Assembly (NCBI GenBank): GCA_049647265.1
Contig: JBARXJ010000053.1
Coordinates: 1 to 64,000 of the forward strand
Reading direction: 5' to 3'
DNA from: JAAURB01 sp049647265
GTDB lineage: Bacteria; Cyanobacteriota; Cyanobacteriia; Cyanobacteriales; Microcoleaceae
Length of the DNA: 64,000 nt
This document shows, piece by piece, positions 17,774 to 26,342 of the stretch (within the stretch, counting starts at the first letter, position 1; every line of letters starts with the position of its first letter). The translations under genes and the position numbers were made by a program. A model generated the notes under the pieces. It saw only the letters and a list, made by a program, of their open reading frames with translations, did not search any database and was not told the origin of the DNA.

Positions 17774-18427
17774 TTATGATAATTTATAAATTTCAACGAC
17801 AAAAACGACATCATATAAATGATATTCATTTTCAGCAATTCCATCCCAATAGGGATTTTCTGAACCAAATTCGGGTTGTTTTCTTAATTCTTCAATTGCT
17901 TCTTTATTCTGCCATTGTCCATAATTAATCACACGAGTTCCATCTAAACTCCGATGAAAAGTTGCAGAAATTAATCCTTCTAATTCCATCGCTGGGGTAA
18001 TATGTTCTTTAGCTAACTCCACCATTCGAGGTTGATTTTCCGGTTCCATGCAAAACTCTGCAAAATGAACAATATATTCTCCTTCTTCGATTTGAGGCGT
18101 TCCCACTTTTGATTGAGATGCCACAATTTCATAAATATGAGTATCTATTTCTCCAAACATGAGTAAATTTTGATATTCAAACTGTCCATGTATGCCCTGA
18201 TTTTTACTAAAATATTCATAATCTTCTTTCGTTTCCCATTGCATATAATGAGCCACTTTTTTACCATCAAAACTTTTATGAATACTGGCTGATACAAATC
18301 CATGCTGTTGTGGAACCATTTGCAGATATGTAATCAGTTTCTCAACTAATTCTGCTTGACGTTCTGGCATAACGGAGTAAAGACTAATAACTGTAGTGAA
18401 TTGATTCTCTGTAGCAATTTTGATCAT
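17774..18427 (-). CDS. Protein with two antibiotic-biosynthesis-monooxygenase (ABM) domains
   Basis: 217 residues made of two ABM/EthD-like ferredoxin-fold units. The first (about 5-95) shows FVSASIHKSFDGKKVAHYMQW, the second (about 108-205) LISATFHRSLDGTRVINYGQW, clear internal copies of one another. Single ABM domains include cofactor-free monooxygenases that act on quinones or polyketides and act as dimers; a tandem copy can form the dimer-like unit in one chain. The actual substrate is unknown. The GNAT gene begins 4 bp after its stop. Confidence 0.85.
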   Translation of the reverse strand: MIKIATENQFTTVISLYSVMPERQAELVEKLITYLQMVPQQHGFVSASIHKSFDGKKVAHYMQWETKEDYEYFSKNQGIHGQFEYQNLLMFGEIDTHIYEIVASQSKVGTPQIEEGEYIVHFAEFCMEPENQPRMVELAKEHITPAMELEGLISATFHRSLDGTRVINYGQWQNKEAIEELRKQPEFGSENPYWDGIAENEYHLYDVVFVVEIYKLS

Positions 18428-18897
18428 GATATATAAAATTCCTTGATGATTTGTAAACGGTATAAAATTCTAGCTGTAATTTATTTTACAGCAGCGATCG
18501 CTCAAATTGAGATCAAGTTAAAAATAACAGTTAAAGACTAAAAATAGAGTAAACGTAAATTACAAATCGTATCACTTTTTAGATTAGATGAGTCTATGGT
18601 AAAGTGAGTCAAGTTAAAAGACTGTAGGAAGTTGTTAAAAAGTTTTTCCAGTTGATGTGGTTTTTTATGATATAGTTATCACTTATTATGGGTCAATCAT
18701 TATATTTGCAAATACAAGCTGTCTGAAAAGAAGTCTGGAGAGCCTTGACGACTGGGTTAATTCCTTACCTTTGTCAGCAGCAGAAAGCACAGCCCGTTAT
18801 TCATTGTTAGGTTTTGATAACAAAGAAAAAATAACTAATGATTAATTTTCTCTATTTCCTGTAATCTATCTCCTGTACCTTACATAATATCTTAGTT
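18428..18897. other. Intergenic region before argH
   Basis: 470 bp between the divergent ABM gene and argH. It contains one GCGATCGC (18494-18501). A GTG-started 62-codon frame (18657-18845) has no ribosome-binding site or recognisable motif and I do not accept it as a gene. The argH promoter should be here, but I cannot place it. Confidence 0.5.
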
Positions 18898-20289
18898 ATG
18901 ACCCAGTCTAAAACTTGGAGTGACCGCTTTGAAACGGCTTTGCATCCCGCTATTGCTGTATTTAATGCCAGTATTGGTTTTGATATTGAACTCATCGAAT
19001 ATGATTTAACGGGTTCAGTTGCCCATGCTAAAATGTTAGCTAAAACGGGGATTATTTCTCCAGAAGATGGCGTTACTTTAGTTCAGGGTTTAGAACAAAT
19101 TCGCACTGAACATCGAGACGGACAATTTAACCCCGGTGTCGAAGCAGAAGATATTCATTTTGCGGTTGAACGTCGCCTTACAGAGTTGGTGGGAGATGTA
19201 GGGAAAAAGCTGCATACAGGGCGATCGCGCAATGATCAAGTCGGAACCGATACCCGCTTATACCTGCGAGATCAAATTCAGCAAATTCGCGCCCAACTCG
19301 TCGAGTTTCAAACCGTCTTACTGAAGTTAGCGGAGTCGAATGTCGAGACGTTAATTCCGGGCTATACCCACCTGCAACGCGCTCAACCCGTTAGTTTAGC
19401 CCATCATTTCTTAGCTTACATCGAAATGGCAGCTCGCGACTGGGAACGCCTCGGAGATGCCTATAAACGGGTTGATATCAGCCCTTTAGGGTGTGGGGCA
19501 TTAGCCGGAACCACTTTCCCGATAGATCGGCATTATACCGCAGAATTATTGGGTTTTAACAATATCTATGGTAACAGTTTAGATGGGGTTAGCGATCGCG
19601 ATTGGGCAGTTGAATTTCTCTGTGGGGCGAGTTTAATTATGGTGCATCTGAGCCGACTTTCTGAAGAAATGATTCTTTGGGCTTCTCAGGAATTTGGCTT
19701 TATTCGGCTTAAAGATAATTGTTCGACGGGTTCAAGTATTATGCCGCAGAAAAAGAACCCTGATGTCCCCGAATTAGTCAGAGGAAAAGTCGGGCGTGTG
19801 TTCGGACATCTGCAAGGAATGTTAGTGATTATGAAAGCGTTACCTTTGGCTTATAACAAAGATTTACAAGAAGATAAAGAAGGACTTTTTGACACGGTTA
19901 AAACGGTTAAAGGCTGTTTGGAAGCGATGACCATTTTGTTGGCAGAAGGGATTGAATTTCAAACCCCTCGTTTAGCCGCCGCTGTTACAGAAGACTTTTC
20001 TAATGCAACCGATGTGGCAGACTATTTAGCCGCAAAAGGAGTGCCTTTCCGAGAAGCTTATAACTTAGTGGGAAAAGTGGTACGAACTTGTTTACAGCAA
20101 GGAAAACTACTGAAAGATCTGAGTTTAGAACAATGGCAGCAATTGCATCCGGCGTTTGAAACTGATATTTACGAAGCTATTGCCCCTCGCCAAGTGGTTG
20201 CTGCCCGTAATAGTTATGGCGGTACTGGGTTTGAACAACTAACTCAAGCCATTGATCGAACTCGCGATCGCTTACGTCAAATTAGTTAA
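18898..20289 (+). CDS. argH: Argininosuccinate lyase
   Basis: Last step of arginine synthesis: argininosuccinate to arginine and fumarate, as a homotetramer in the cytoplasm. 463 residues, the usual length, in the fumarase/aspartase superfamily. Visible signatures: KLHTGRSRNDQVGTDTRLY, IPGYTHLQRAQPVSLAHH (catalytic His), and the mobile loop GSSIMPQKKNPD near residue 280 with the catalytic Ser. The N-terminus MTQSKTWSDRFETALHP is typical of cyanobacterial ArgH. It has its own terminator (20315-20353). GCGATCGC sites occur within the gene. Confidence 0.97.
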   Translation: MTQSKTWSDRFETALHPAIAVFNASIGFDIELIEYDLTGSVAHAKMLAKTGIISPEDGVTLVQGLEQIRTEHRDGQFNPGVEAEDIHFAVERRLTELVGDVGKKLHTGRSRNDQVGTDTRLYLRDQIQQIRAQLVEFQTVLLKLAESNVETLIPGYTHLQRAQPVSLAHHFLAYIEMAARDWERLGDAYKRVDISPLGCGALAGTTFPIDRHYTAELLGFNNIYGNSLDGVSDRDWAVEFLCGASLIMVHLSRLSEEMILWASQEFGFIRLKDNCSTGSSIMPQKKNPDVPELVRGKVGRVFGHLQGMLVIMKALPLAYNKDLQEDKEGLFDTVKTVKGCLEAMTILLAEGIEFQTPRLAAAVTEDFSNATDVADYLAAKGVPFREAYNLVGKVVRTCLQQGKLLKDLSLEQWQQLHPAFETDIYEAIAPRQVVAARNSYGGTGFEQLTQAIDRTRDRLRQIS

Positions 20290-20314
20290 GCATTATTGTA
20301 TTGATTAATTTTAG

Positions 20315-20353
20315 GGCAAAACTCACTCTATTTCATAGATAGATAGTTTTGCC
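20315..20353. terminator. Bidirectional terminator between argH and the GT-A-like gene
   Basis: GGCAAAACT (20315-20323) and AGTTTTGCC (20345-20353) form a perfect 9-bp stem with a 21-nt loop, between two convergent genes. It is A/T-flanked on both sides, so it may act in both directions. Confidence 0.6.
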
Positions 20354-20356
20354 AAA

Positions 20357-20974
20357 CTATATTTTAAATTGATCTAATTCTGATATTTTATTTAAATCTT
20401 CAGGACGATCAATATCAGATAGTTGAGGTAGATTCCCAATACTTAAATTTAACGGTTTACATCGATCTAAGGTTTGCTGTAAAACTCGTTCAGTTCCCCA
20501 ATCAATCCCTTGAAACAGTTCAGGAATCAGTCGTCTTAAACCGATTAAATAATAGCCGCCATCTTGGGCTGTGCCAATCACTAAATTTTGTTGTTTTAAA
20601 GTCTCAAACCCTTGACTTAAAATATCTGCATTTAACTCAATACAATCCGTTCCGATAATAATAATCGCAGATTTTCCAGAATCAAATCCAGCTTGAAAAC
20701 TTTGATTCATGCGATCGCCTAAATCACCCGTTCCTTGTTGATTGTAAACTAAATCTGTTCCCAACCAATCCTGCATTTGAGATAAAGTTCCGCCGGTATA
20801 TCGAACTTCTAAAGAAATAGAACGAGACTGAATCAATTCACGGCCTATTTTAACCGCGTATTGTGCCATTTGACGATGAAGTAGTGCCGCCCCTGCTTCT
20901 CCTAATGCCGGAATTAATCGAGTTTTGGTTTTGCCGGGTTGAGGATAACGAGAAAAGATAATTAGATGTTCCAT
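20357..20974 (-). CDS. TIGR04282/DUF2064-family glycosyltransferase-like protein
   Basis: 205 residues with a GT-A nucleotidyl/glycosyl transferase fold. It opens LIIFSRYPQPGKTKTRLIPALG, the family's sugar-nucleotide binding start (F.K.P..G..KTRL), and has GDLGDRMNQSFQAGF, IIIGTDCIELNADIL (the D.D-like metal site) and GTAQDGGYYLIGLRR. Members often lie next to glycosyltransferases or arsenosugar and carotenoid-related genes, but no such partner is seen here, so its substrate is unknown. It converges with argH. Confidence 0.8.
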   Translation of the reverse strand: MEHLIIFSRYPQPGKTKTRLIPALGEAGAALLHRQMAQYAVKIGRELIQSRSISLEVRYTGGTLSQMQDWLGTDLVYNQQGTGDLGDRMNQSFQAGFDSGKSAIIIIGTDCIELNADILSQGFETLKQQNLVIGTAQDGGYYLIGLRRLIPELFQGIDWGTERVLQQTLDRCKPLNLSIGNLPQLSDIDRPEDLNKISELDQFKI

Positions 20975-21063
20975 TTGAGAAGATTAAAAGCCAAATGATT
21001 CATTGTAATATTTGTAGAATGATTATCAGCCAACTCCAACAACCAACCTGACGGGCGTGTAGA

Positions 21064-21081
21064 GACGTAATATATTACGTC
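21064..21081. repeat. 18-bp perfect palindrome, intergenic repeat type
   Basis: GACGTAATATATTACGTC within TAGAGACGTAATATATTACGTCACGA. Sequences of the form TAGAGACG-palindrome-CGTC are common dispersed intergenic repeats in cyanobacteria (from general knowledge). A related GAGACGTTC hairpin is seen at 21736-21760. Confidence 0.6.
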
Positions 21082-21201
21082 ACGACAGAATACTGACTCC
21101 TCAACTCCAAGAGATCGGTAGTAGAGGTAAAAAAGTATGATATCCTCACAAGTATTTTCTGTTATATCGAATTAAAACCATCCCTTCCCAAAGAATATCT
21201 A

Positions 21202-21720
21202 ATGAAACGTAAACATCTATTATGGCCCGGAGTCTTGTTGCTGCTGGGCATAACAACAATAGGAACAGCAGTTGCGCGGGAACTCACCGAAGAAGAAGTA
21301 ACTGTTGTTTGTAAACTGGAAGAAGTGGTTGAGGAGGCCGGAAGAGACGGTTATGACCTGGCTTACTGGCCAGTGGTTCGCAAAGGGCCCGCCAACGTCA
21401 ACGCCCCATTAACCCTGAGGCTAGATCCATCCATAGAATATATTTTTGTGGGGTATTGCGACGAAAACTGTGACGATACAGAGTTACAGATTTCCACCTT
21501 AGCAGGAGAAATGCTGAAGTCTGACGAAGAAGAAACGGTATCTGTTCTGCCTTTTGAACCGGGCGAAGATGGCATCTATGAATTAAACTTACAAATGACA
21601 AGTTGCACCCAAGAGGACGGGTGTGTGTATGGTATCGGTATTTTAGCGCCCCGAGAGGTGGATGTGCCTTACTCTCCAGATGTACCCAAAGAATTAGCAC
21701 AATTTGAAGTATGTGATTAA
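21202..21720 (+). CDS. Secreted acidic hypothetical protein
   Basis: 172 residues with a signal peptide (MKRKHLLWPGVLLLLGITTI, cleavage after about AVA, residue 25). The mature part is strongly acidic and has six cysteines, including CDENCDD and CTQEDGC, so disulfides or metal binding are possible. It contains beta-rich segments (SIEYIFVGYCD, DGIYELNLQMTSC, CVYGIGILAP) that suggest a small periplasmic or extracellular beta-sandwich; that is an inference from pattern. I do not recognise a family. It converges with the TpsB gene, with a hairpin between. Confidence 0.7.
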   Translation: MKRKHLLWPGVLLLLGITTIGTAVARELTEEEVTVVCKLEEVVEEAGRDGYDLAYWPVVRKGPANVNAPLTLRLDPSIEYIFVGYCDENCDDTELQISTLAGEMLKSDEEETVSVLPFEPGEDGIYELNLQMTSCTQEDGCVYGIGILAPREVDVPYSPDVPKELAQFEVCD

Positions 21721-21735
21721 GGGTGTATTTTGTTA

Positions 21736-21760
21736 GAGACGTTCTTTGAGTGAACGTCTC
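21736..21760. terminator. Hairpin between convergent genes
   Basis: GAGACGTTC (21736-21744), loop TTTGAGT, GAACGTCTC (21752-21760): a perfect 9-bp stem between the secreted hypothetical and tpsB. There is no strong T-run, so it is either a weak bidirectional terminator or a copy of the GAGACG-type intergenic repeat. Confidence 0.5.
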
Positions 21761-21779
21761 CGTGGATGGAATACCGACT

Positions 21780-23498
21780 TTAAAACGGGGTCACAATCAG
21801 AGAAAAGTACAATCCATCTTCCTGTAATGTGCCTTTATCCCGTGTCTCAACATCGATTAAAGGAATCCCATATTCAATCCGTCCGGTCAGGGTTTCCCCT
21901 AAACGCAGTTGTAAACCAATCCCGGTTCCGAGTAAAGTAGAATCAATCGGATCTTGGCGATCGCCACTATTCCAAGCCGTACCAAAATCCAAGAATGGAT
22001 ACACTTGTAATACCCCATTGTCTCCTATTTCGGTAATCGGAAATAACGCTTCAGCCGATAACAAAACTCCGTTATCACTTAAGAGTAAATCTTGGCGATA
22101 CCCCCGCACACTTTGATAACCCCCTAAAGCAAACTGTTCTAAGGCCAGTAATGGTCTAGAAGCAAACTGAATATCACTTCGTATCACCAGTAAGGTTTCC
22201 GGGGCTAACAACCGCACATATTGCCCTTGTCCTCGCCAAGCTACAAACTGACCATCCGGGGCTTCAAAATTGTTAGTGGCATCAAACACATCCAATCCTA
22301 TACTAAACTGCGATCGCACCGCAAACACAGACTGGGCATCTCGCCGGAGATAATCTTGAAAAAATCGTACTGCTGAAATACTGGTTTTTCCGTTTTCATC
22401 CGCCCCCACAGACAAGGGTTCTTCTTCCCCCAGAATGGTGGTTTGGCTATTTTCATGGGATAAGATCACTCCCAACGCTAAATCTTGCCTAGGAGTTTGA
22501 TAAATCGGTTGACGGATGGTTAAGCTATATTGTTGAGACTCTCCGGTAATATCAAGCCGATCAAAAGGTTCTTCAATCACATCTGAATCATTCCCGTAGA
22601 AATCAAATCGGATAGTGCCGTTCGTCGCATTGTACGGAAACGTATAATTAGCATCATAGCGATTACTGCCGTCGGTGTTAGCATAGGTGGCACTGATTTG
22701 ATCGCCAAATCCTAACAAGTTGGCTTCTGTGATGGTGACACCCCGCCGGAAACTCCCGACACTGGGGGTACGTCCATTATCCAAAAATAGATCGACACTA
22801 AAAGTATCCGCCACAGTTACAGTCACATTTAAGCTACTTTGTTCTGGACGAGTCCCAGCAGCCAACTCGGCTGAAATTTGATCGATTAATGGATTCAGTT
22901 GTAGCAGTTGTAAGGCTTCAATCAGTTGATTGACATTGAAAGGGGTTTTTGCTTTACGGGCAATGCGACTGCGAATATAGTCTGCATTCAGTCGTCCATT
23001 GCCGCTAATATTAATTTCTTCAACTCCGCCTTCAACGATGCGTAGCGTCACAATTCCATCCGATAAGTTTTGATTAGCCGGTAATAATGCACCGGAATTG
23101 ACATATCCGGCATCAATGTAATATTGAGTAATCACAGCTTCAGCTTGCAGCAGTTCAGCAAATGTAATGGGGCGATTTATATATGCTTCAATGACATTCG
23201 TCAGTTCAGCGTCCGTAAAGGCTGTATTTCCCTCAAACTGAAATTGTTCAATCGTTAAAGTATCTGGAATCTCTTCTCCAGGAGGCAGGCTAGGAGGCGG
23301 TGTAACGGGTGGAGAGGGGGGTTGTTCGATGGGGATATCGGGGATTGGCTGGGGAATAGGGCGAGGTGTTGGTAGCGGATCTCGATCTTGAGAGTTAGGG
23401 GGTGGCAATGGCGGCACTTGTGCCATTACAGATATTGTGCTACTCATTCCCAGTAAGATGATGGAGACCAATAGCTGAGTGCATTTGAAACATTGCAT
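21780..23498 (-). CDS. TpsB/ShlB-type outer-membrane exporter (two-partner secretion)
   Basis: 572 residues. Signal peptide MQCFKCTQLLVSIILLGMSS, then a Pro-rich linker (about 28-80), then two POTRA domains (about 80-235: IEQFQFEGNTAFTDAELTNV, and VEEINISGNGRLNADYIRSR), then a 16-stranded Omp85-type barrel. The conserved VRGYRQDLLLSDNG is the VRGY/F loop that reaches into the pore, and it ends in a beta-strand with terminal Phe (YFSLIVTPF), the barrel assembly signal. It exports TpsA proteins with an FHA N-terminal domain; the only such gene seen here is the broken one 8 kb away, so its intact substrate is probably elsewhere. Confidence 0.93.
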   Translation of the reverse strand: MQCFKCTQLLVSIILLGMSSTISVMAQVPPLPPPNSQDRDPLPTPRPIPQPIPDIPIEQPPSPPVTPPPSLPPGEEIPDTLTIEQFQFEGNTAFTDAELTNVIEAYINRPITFAELLQAEAVITQYYIDAGYVNSGALLPANQNLSDGIVTLRIVEGGVEEINISGNGRLNADYIRSRIARKAKTPFNVNQLIEALQLLQLNPLIDQISAELAAGTRPEQSSLNVTVTVADTFSVDLFLDNGRTPSVGSFRRGVTITEANLLGFGDQISATYANTDGSNRYDANYTFPYNATNGTIRFDFYGNDSDVIEEPFDRLDITGESQQYSLTIRQPIYQTPRQDLALGVILSHENSQTTILGEEEPLSVGADENGKTSISAVRFFQDYLRRDAQSVFAVRSQFSIGLDVFDATNNFEAPDGQFVAWRGQGQYVRLLAPETLLVIRSDIQFASRPLLALEQFALGGYQSVRGYRQDLLLSDNGVLLSAEALFPITEIGDNGVLQVYPFLDFGTAWNSGDRQDPIDSTLLGTGIGLQLRLGETLTGRIEYGIPLIDVETRDKGTLQEDGLYFSLIVTPF

Positions 23499-23748
23499 GA
23501 TAAATCCCAGGCATATATATAGATAGATGAATCAATCCGATTTTAGCCTTTGATATCAAATTCCTCTAAAAGTTTGCTTTAAAGTTCCAAATAACAGAGT
23601 TTAGATGATGATTCGTCTAATTTGCTGAAAACTGCCAAACCACAAACACAAAAGCGTGGCAAGTTTGGAAGACTCCTGAAAGACATCCCCCCCATCGTCT
23701 CTATATGATATGAATAGATTCGCATTAAACATCAATTAGGAACGAGCA

Positions 23749-23925
23749 ATGGAAGATTTATTAACCGCAACTTTAGCCCTCAATACCACAGTGACGACAA
23801 CATCTAAACCCGCAACGACTCGCCGCAATTCTCACCACTCTGAAGAGAAGCAACTGAGTGAACCACAATTGATCCAGGAGAAGTGGAAATTCACAGTTGC
23901 ATTTTTAATGTTGGGGATCTCATAA
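23749..23925 (+). CDS. Small hypothetical ORF (58 aa)
   Basis: ATG at 23749 follows TAGGAACGAGCA, a plausible ribosome-binding site. The 58-residue product begins MEDLLTATLALNTTVTTTSK, has a basic/His middle (TTRRNSHHSEEKQ) and ends in a short hydrophobic segment (FTVAFLMLGIS). I know no family. A 17-bp part of it, GCCGCAATTCTCACCAC, recurs at 23986-24002 downstream, suggesting partial duplication. Confidence 0.4.
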   Translation: MEDLLTATLALNTTVTTTSKPATTRRNSHHSEEKQLSEPQLIQEKWKFTVAFLMLGIS

Positions 23926-24467
23926 TTTCCCAATCGTTCTAAGCCGGGGTATAGTAAATTAAAACAGATGACTGCTCTGAACATTGCCGCAATTCTCACC
24001 ACGCTGTGAGGTCACTCCACTGTTGGCGAGGCCAATCTAGAAAACATCTGTAGTCTCTTCACCGTTCTACTCAAGCATGAAGTCAGACTCAGCTTTACAT
24101 AACCCCCTGCTATGTAAAAACATAACAGTAAATATTGCTAGAAATATAAAGTTTTCATCAAGACGATCCGAATCGGTTGCATCCTGGACAAAAGCTCAAT
24201 TAAGCTGACAGGTAAGGGTTATTACTCTGTGTCTCAAAAGGCTTCTAGAGCTAACCACTATGCTGGTTCCGACGGTCTAGCTATTTTTAAATAGATAGAT
24301 ATAGTGTATTATGTTTTTGGGGGTTATACCCCTCGAATATGAGAGAGCTAGTTTCAAGGGCTGCTTGCCCTTCACTGTGGTTGTTTATCAATCAGATCAT
24401 CAAGGGCTGTGGATAGTCGGTCAAGATTAGACAATTCATACATCTGAACTCATCAGGGTAACGTCTT
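23926..24467. other. Intergenic region with duplication and shared 18-bp motif
   Basis: 542 bp without an accepted gene. It contains a diverged copy (23986-24011) of part of the preceding small ORF, a near-perfect hairpin around 24110-24131, the 18-bp motif GTAAATATTGCTAGAAAT (24128-24145) that recurs at 50612-50629, and a GGGG...CCCC hairpin near 24318-24335. A 43-codon frame starting at about 24076 has no support. Confidence 0.45.
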
Positions 24468-24929
24468 ATGATATCCAATACTGCCGAATTAATCGTTTTA
24501 GCGATTGGGCTGTCAGCGTTTGTGTTTTATCGTTTGAAACTGAATGATGACCAATCTTTAAAGCTGAGTCCATGGACTACATTTTTTTTGTGTTCTAGCT
24601 ACCACCCAAACTTAAAGTCAAAATTTCTCATCGCTTCAAGAGTTTTTAAGTTCTTTGCATGGATAAAAAATAAGCCGATTCTATCAGAAGGTCAGATTAA
24701 AAGATGCGACCGCTTATCAAACTTTAGATCGCTTTTATTGTGGATGAATCTCTGCTTTAACATCCTTCAGATTCGGGAAAAAGCAGATCATAATTTTGCT
24801 CAAAAGTCAATAACATTCCAAGTAACAAAAGATATTAAAATCCCCGTCAAACTGAACTTTTGCAGAAGTCGGCAAAATGGCAACTTCTACCCAGATAGTC
24901 GCTTTTATACTGAGATATCCCTCGCTTAA
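24468..24929 (+). CDS. Hypothetical protein, possible membrane anchor
   Basis: 153 residues, with one hydrophobic N-terminal helix (NTAELIVLAIGLSAFVFYRL) and a basic remainder rich in Lys/Arg/Phe. I do not recognise it. It lies 27 bp before the flippase on the same strand, which suggests it is read with the carbohydrate genes that follow. Composition is plausible for a coding gene, but no motif supports it and it might be a chance frame. Confidence 0.45.
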   Translation: MISNTAELIVLAIGLSAFVFYRLKLNDDQSLKLSPWTTFFLCSSYHPNLKSKFLIASRVFKFFAWIKNKPILSEGQIKRCDRLSNFRSLLLWMNLCFNILQIREKADHNFAQKSITFQVTKDIKIPVKLNFCRSRQNGNFYPDSRFYTEISLA

Positions 24930-24956
24930 TAACCCCAACTTACCTGTCGAGGATTA

Positions 24957-26261
24957 ATGTATTTTTTTACATCTATTCAACAACGAATTCGGGGTATTTT
25001 GCAGGGTTCAATTGCCCGTAATACTCTCTGGATGCTTCTGGCGAAATTGTCAAGTGTATTTATGCAAGCAGCTTCTTTTGTTTTAATTGCTCGTTCTCTG
25101 GGGACAGAAGATTATGGTACATTCATCGGAATTACGGCTCTAGGCGCTATTGTTGTTCCGTTTGCCAGTTTAGGCAGTGGAGATTTACTGATTAAATATA
25201 CTTCAAAAGATAAGAGTTTATTTAAAGAATATCTAGGCAATACATTAGTCACCGTCGCCATTGCCAGCTTGACATTAATCATACTCACCTTTATTCTTGC
25301 TCAAACCCTTCTACCCAGTACAATTTCTCCTTTCGCTGTTTTACTGATTTTAGTAGCTGATATTCTCGGTTTAACCCTAACGTTTGATACCACTGTTAAA
25401 GCCTTTTTAGCCGTTGATTTAGTGAAAAGAGCCGCACAAATTCAAATTTCACTCACTCTTTGTAAATTTATTGCTGCGATTATTTTAGCCACCTGTTTTG
25501 AAAATCCAAATACATTAACTTGGGCGAGTCTTTACTTTATCAGTACAATTTTAGCCGCATTCAGTGCTGTATTCTTGCTCTTTTACTTATTAGGACTGCC
25601 TGAATTTAATCGAGAACGGTTAAAAACAATTCCGGCGGATATGCGTCAGGGCGTTCATTTTTCAATTAGTTTATCAGCAGATATCATCAACTCTAATCTA
25701 GATAAAATGATGCTAGCCAGTTTATCAACATTACAAGCAACCGGTTTATATGCCGCAGGCTATCGGCTGATTGATGTGAGTTGTGTCCCGGTTTTATCAA
25801 TGATGGCTGCAACCTATTCTAAGTTTTTTCAACATGGTGCAGAAGGAATTAAAGGGAGTTTTAAATTTGCTAAACAACTGTTACCCACTGCTGCCGGATA
25901 CGGGTTAATTTCTTTACTTGGATGTTTAATTTTTGCACCCATTGTGCCTTATTTACTCGGAAATGACTATGCCAATGTAATAGAAGTATTACGATGGTTA
26001 GCACCCGTTCCTTTATTAATTTCGTTGCAATTAATGGCAGGTGATACCCTCACAGGCGCAGGATTTCAAAATATCAGAAGTAAAATTCAAGTGGCTGCTG
26101 CCGCCGTTAATATTGTCTTAAATTTATATCTCATTCCGCTTTATTCTTGGAAAGGCGCAATTTGGGCAACACTGGTTTCTGAAGTGCTGAAACTCATCGG
26201 TTTGTGGCTTTCAGTTTGGTTTTGTTATCGACAACATACTAAGCCATCTCAATTTTCTTAA
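24957..26261 (+). CDS. Oligosaccharide flippase family protein (Wzx-like)
   Basis: 434 residues with about 12 membrane segments, in the MOP/PST flippase fold. The N-terminal pattern RNTLWMLLAKLSSVFMQAAS and ARSLGTEDYGTFIGITALGAI is typical of Wzx-type proteins that move lipid-linked sugar repeats across the inner membrane. The middle shows DIINSNLDKMMLASLSTLQA. GAGGA lies about 5 nt before the ATG. It starts a carbohydrate gene run: GH9 cellulase, DUF6492 and GT4 follow. The glycan it moves is unknown. Confidence 0.88.
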   Translation: MYFFTSIQQRIRGILQGSIARNTLWMLLAKLSSVFMQAASFVLIARSLGTEDYGTFIGITALGAIVVPFASLGSGDLLIKYTSKDKSLFKEYLGNTLVTVAIASLTLIILTFILAQTLLPSTISPFAVLLILVADILGLTLTFDTTVKAFLAVDLVKRAAQIQISLTLCKFIAAIILATCFENPNTLTWASLYFISTILAAFSAVFLLFYLLGLPEFNRERLKTIPADMRQGVHFSISLSADIINSNLDKMMLASLSTLQATGLYAAGYRLIDVSCVPVLSMMAATYSKFFQHGAEGIKGSFKFAKQLLPTAAGYGLISLLGCLIFAPIVPYLLGNDYANVIEVLRWLAPVPLLISLQLMAGDTLTGAGFQNIRSKIQVAAAAVNIVLNLYLIPLYSWKGAIWATLVSEVLKLIGLWLSVWFCYRQHTKPSQFS

Positions 26262-26342
26262 AGTCAAAAGTTATCAGTCTTTAACTGAAATCAAGTCCTC
26301 TGAGTTTTTTTGTCAACTATTGAATCATTTGTTATTGAGAGC

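Noticed and set aside
18657..18845. 62-codon frame between the ABM gene and argH
   Set aside because: Non-ATG start, no ribosome-binding site, no motif.
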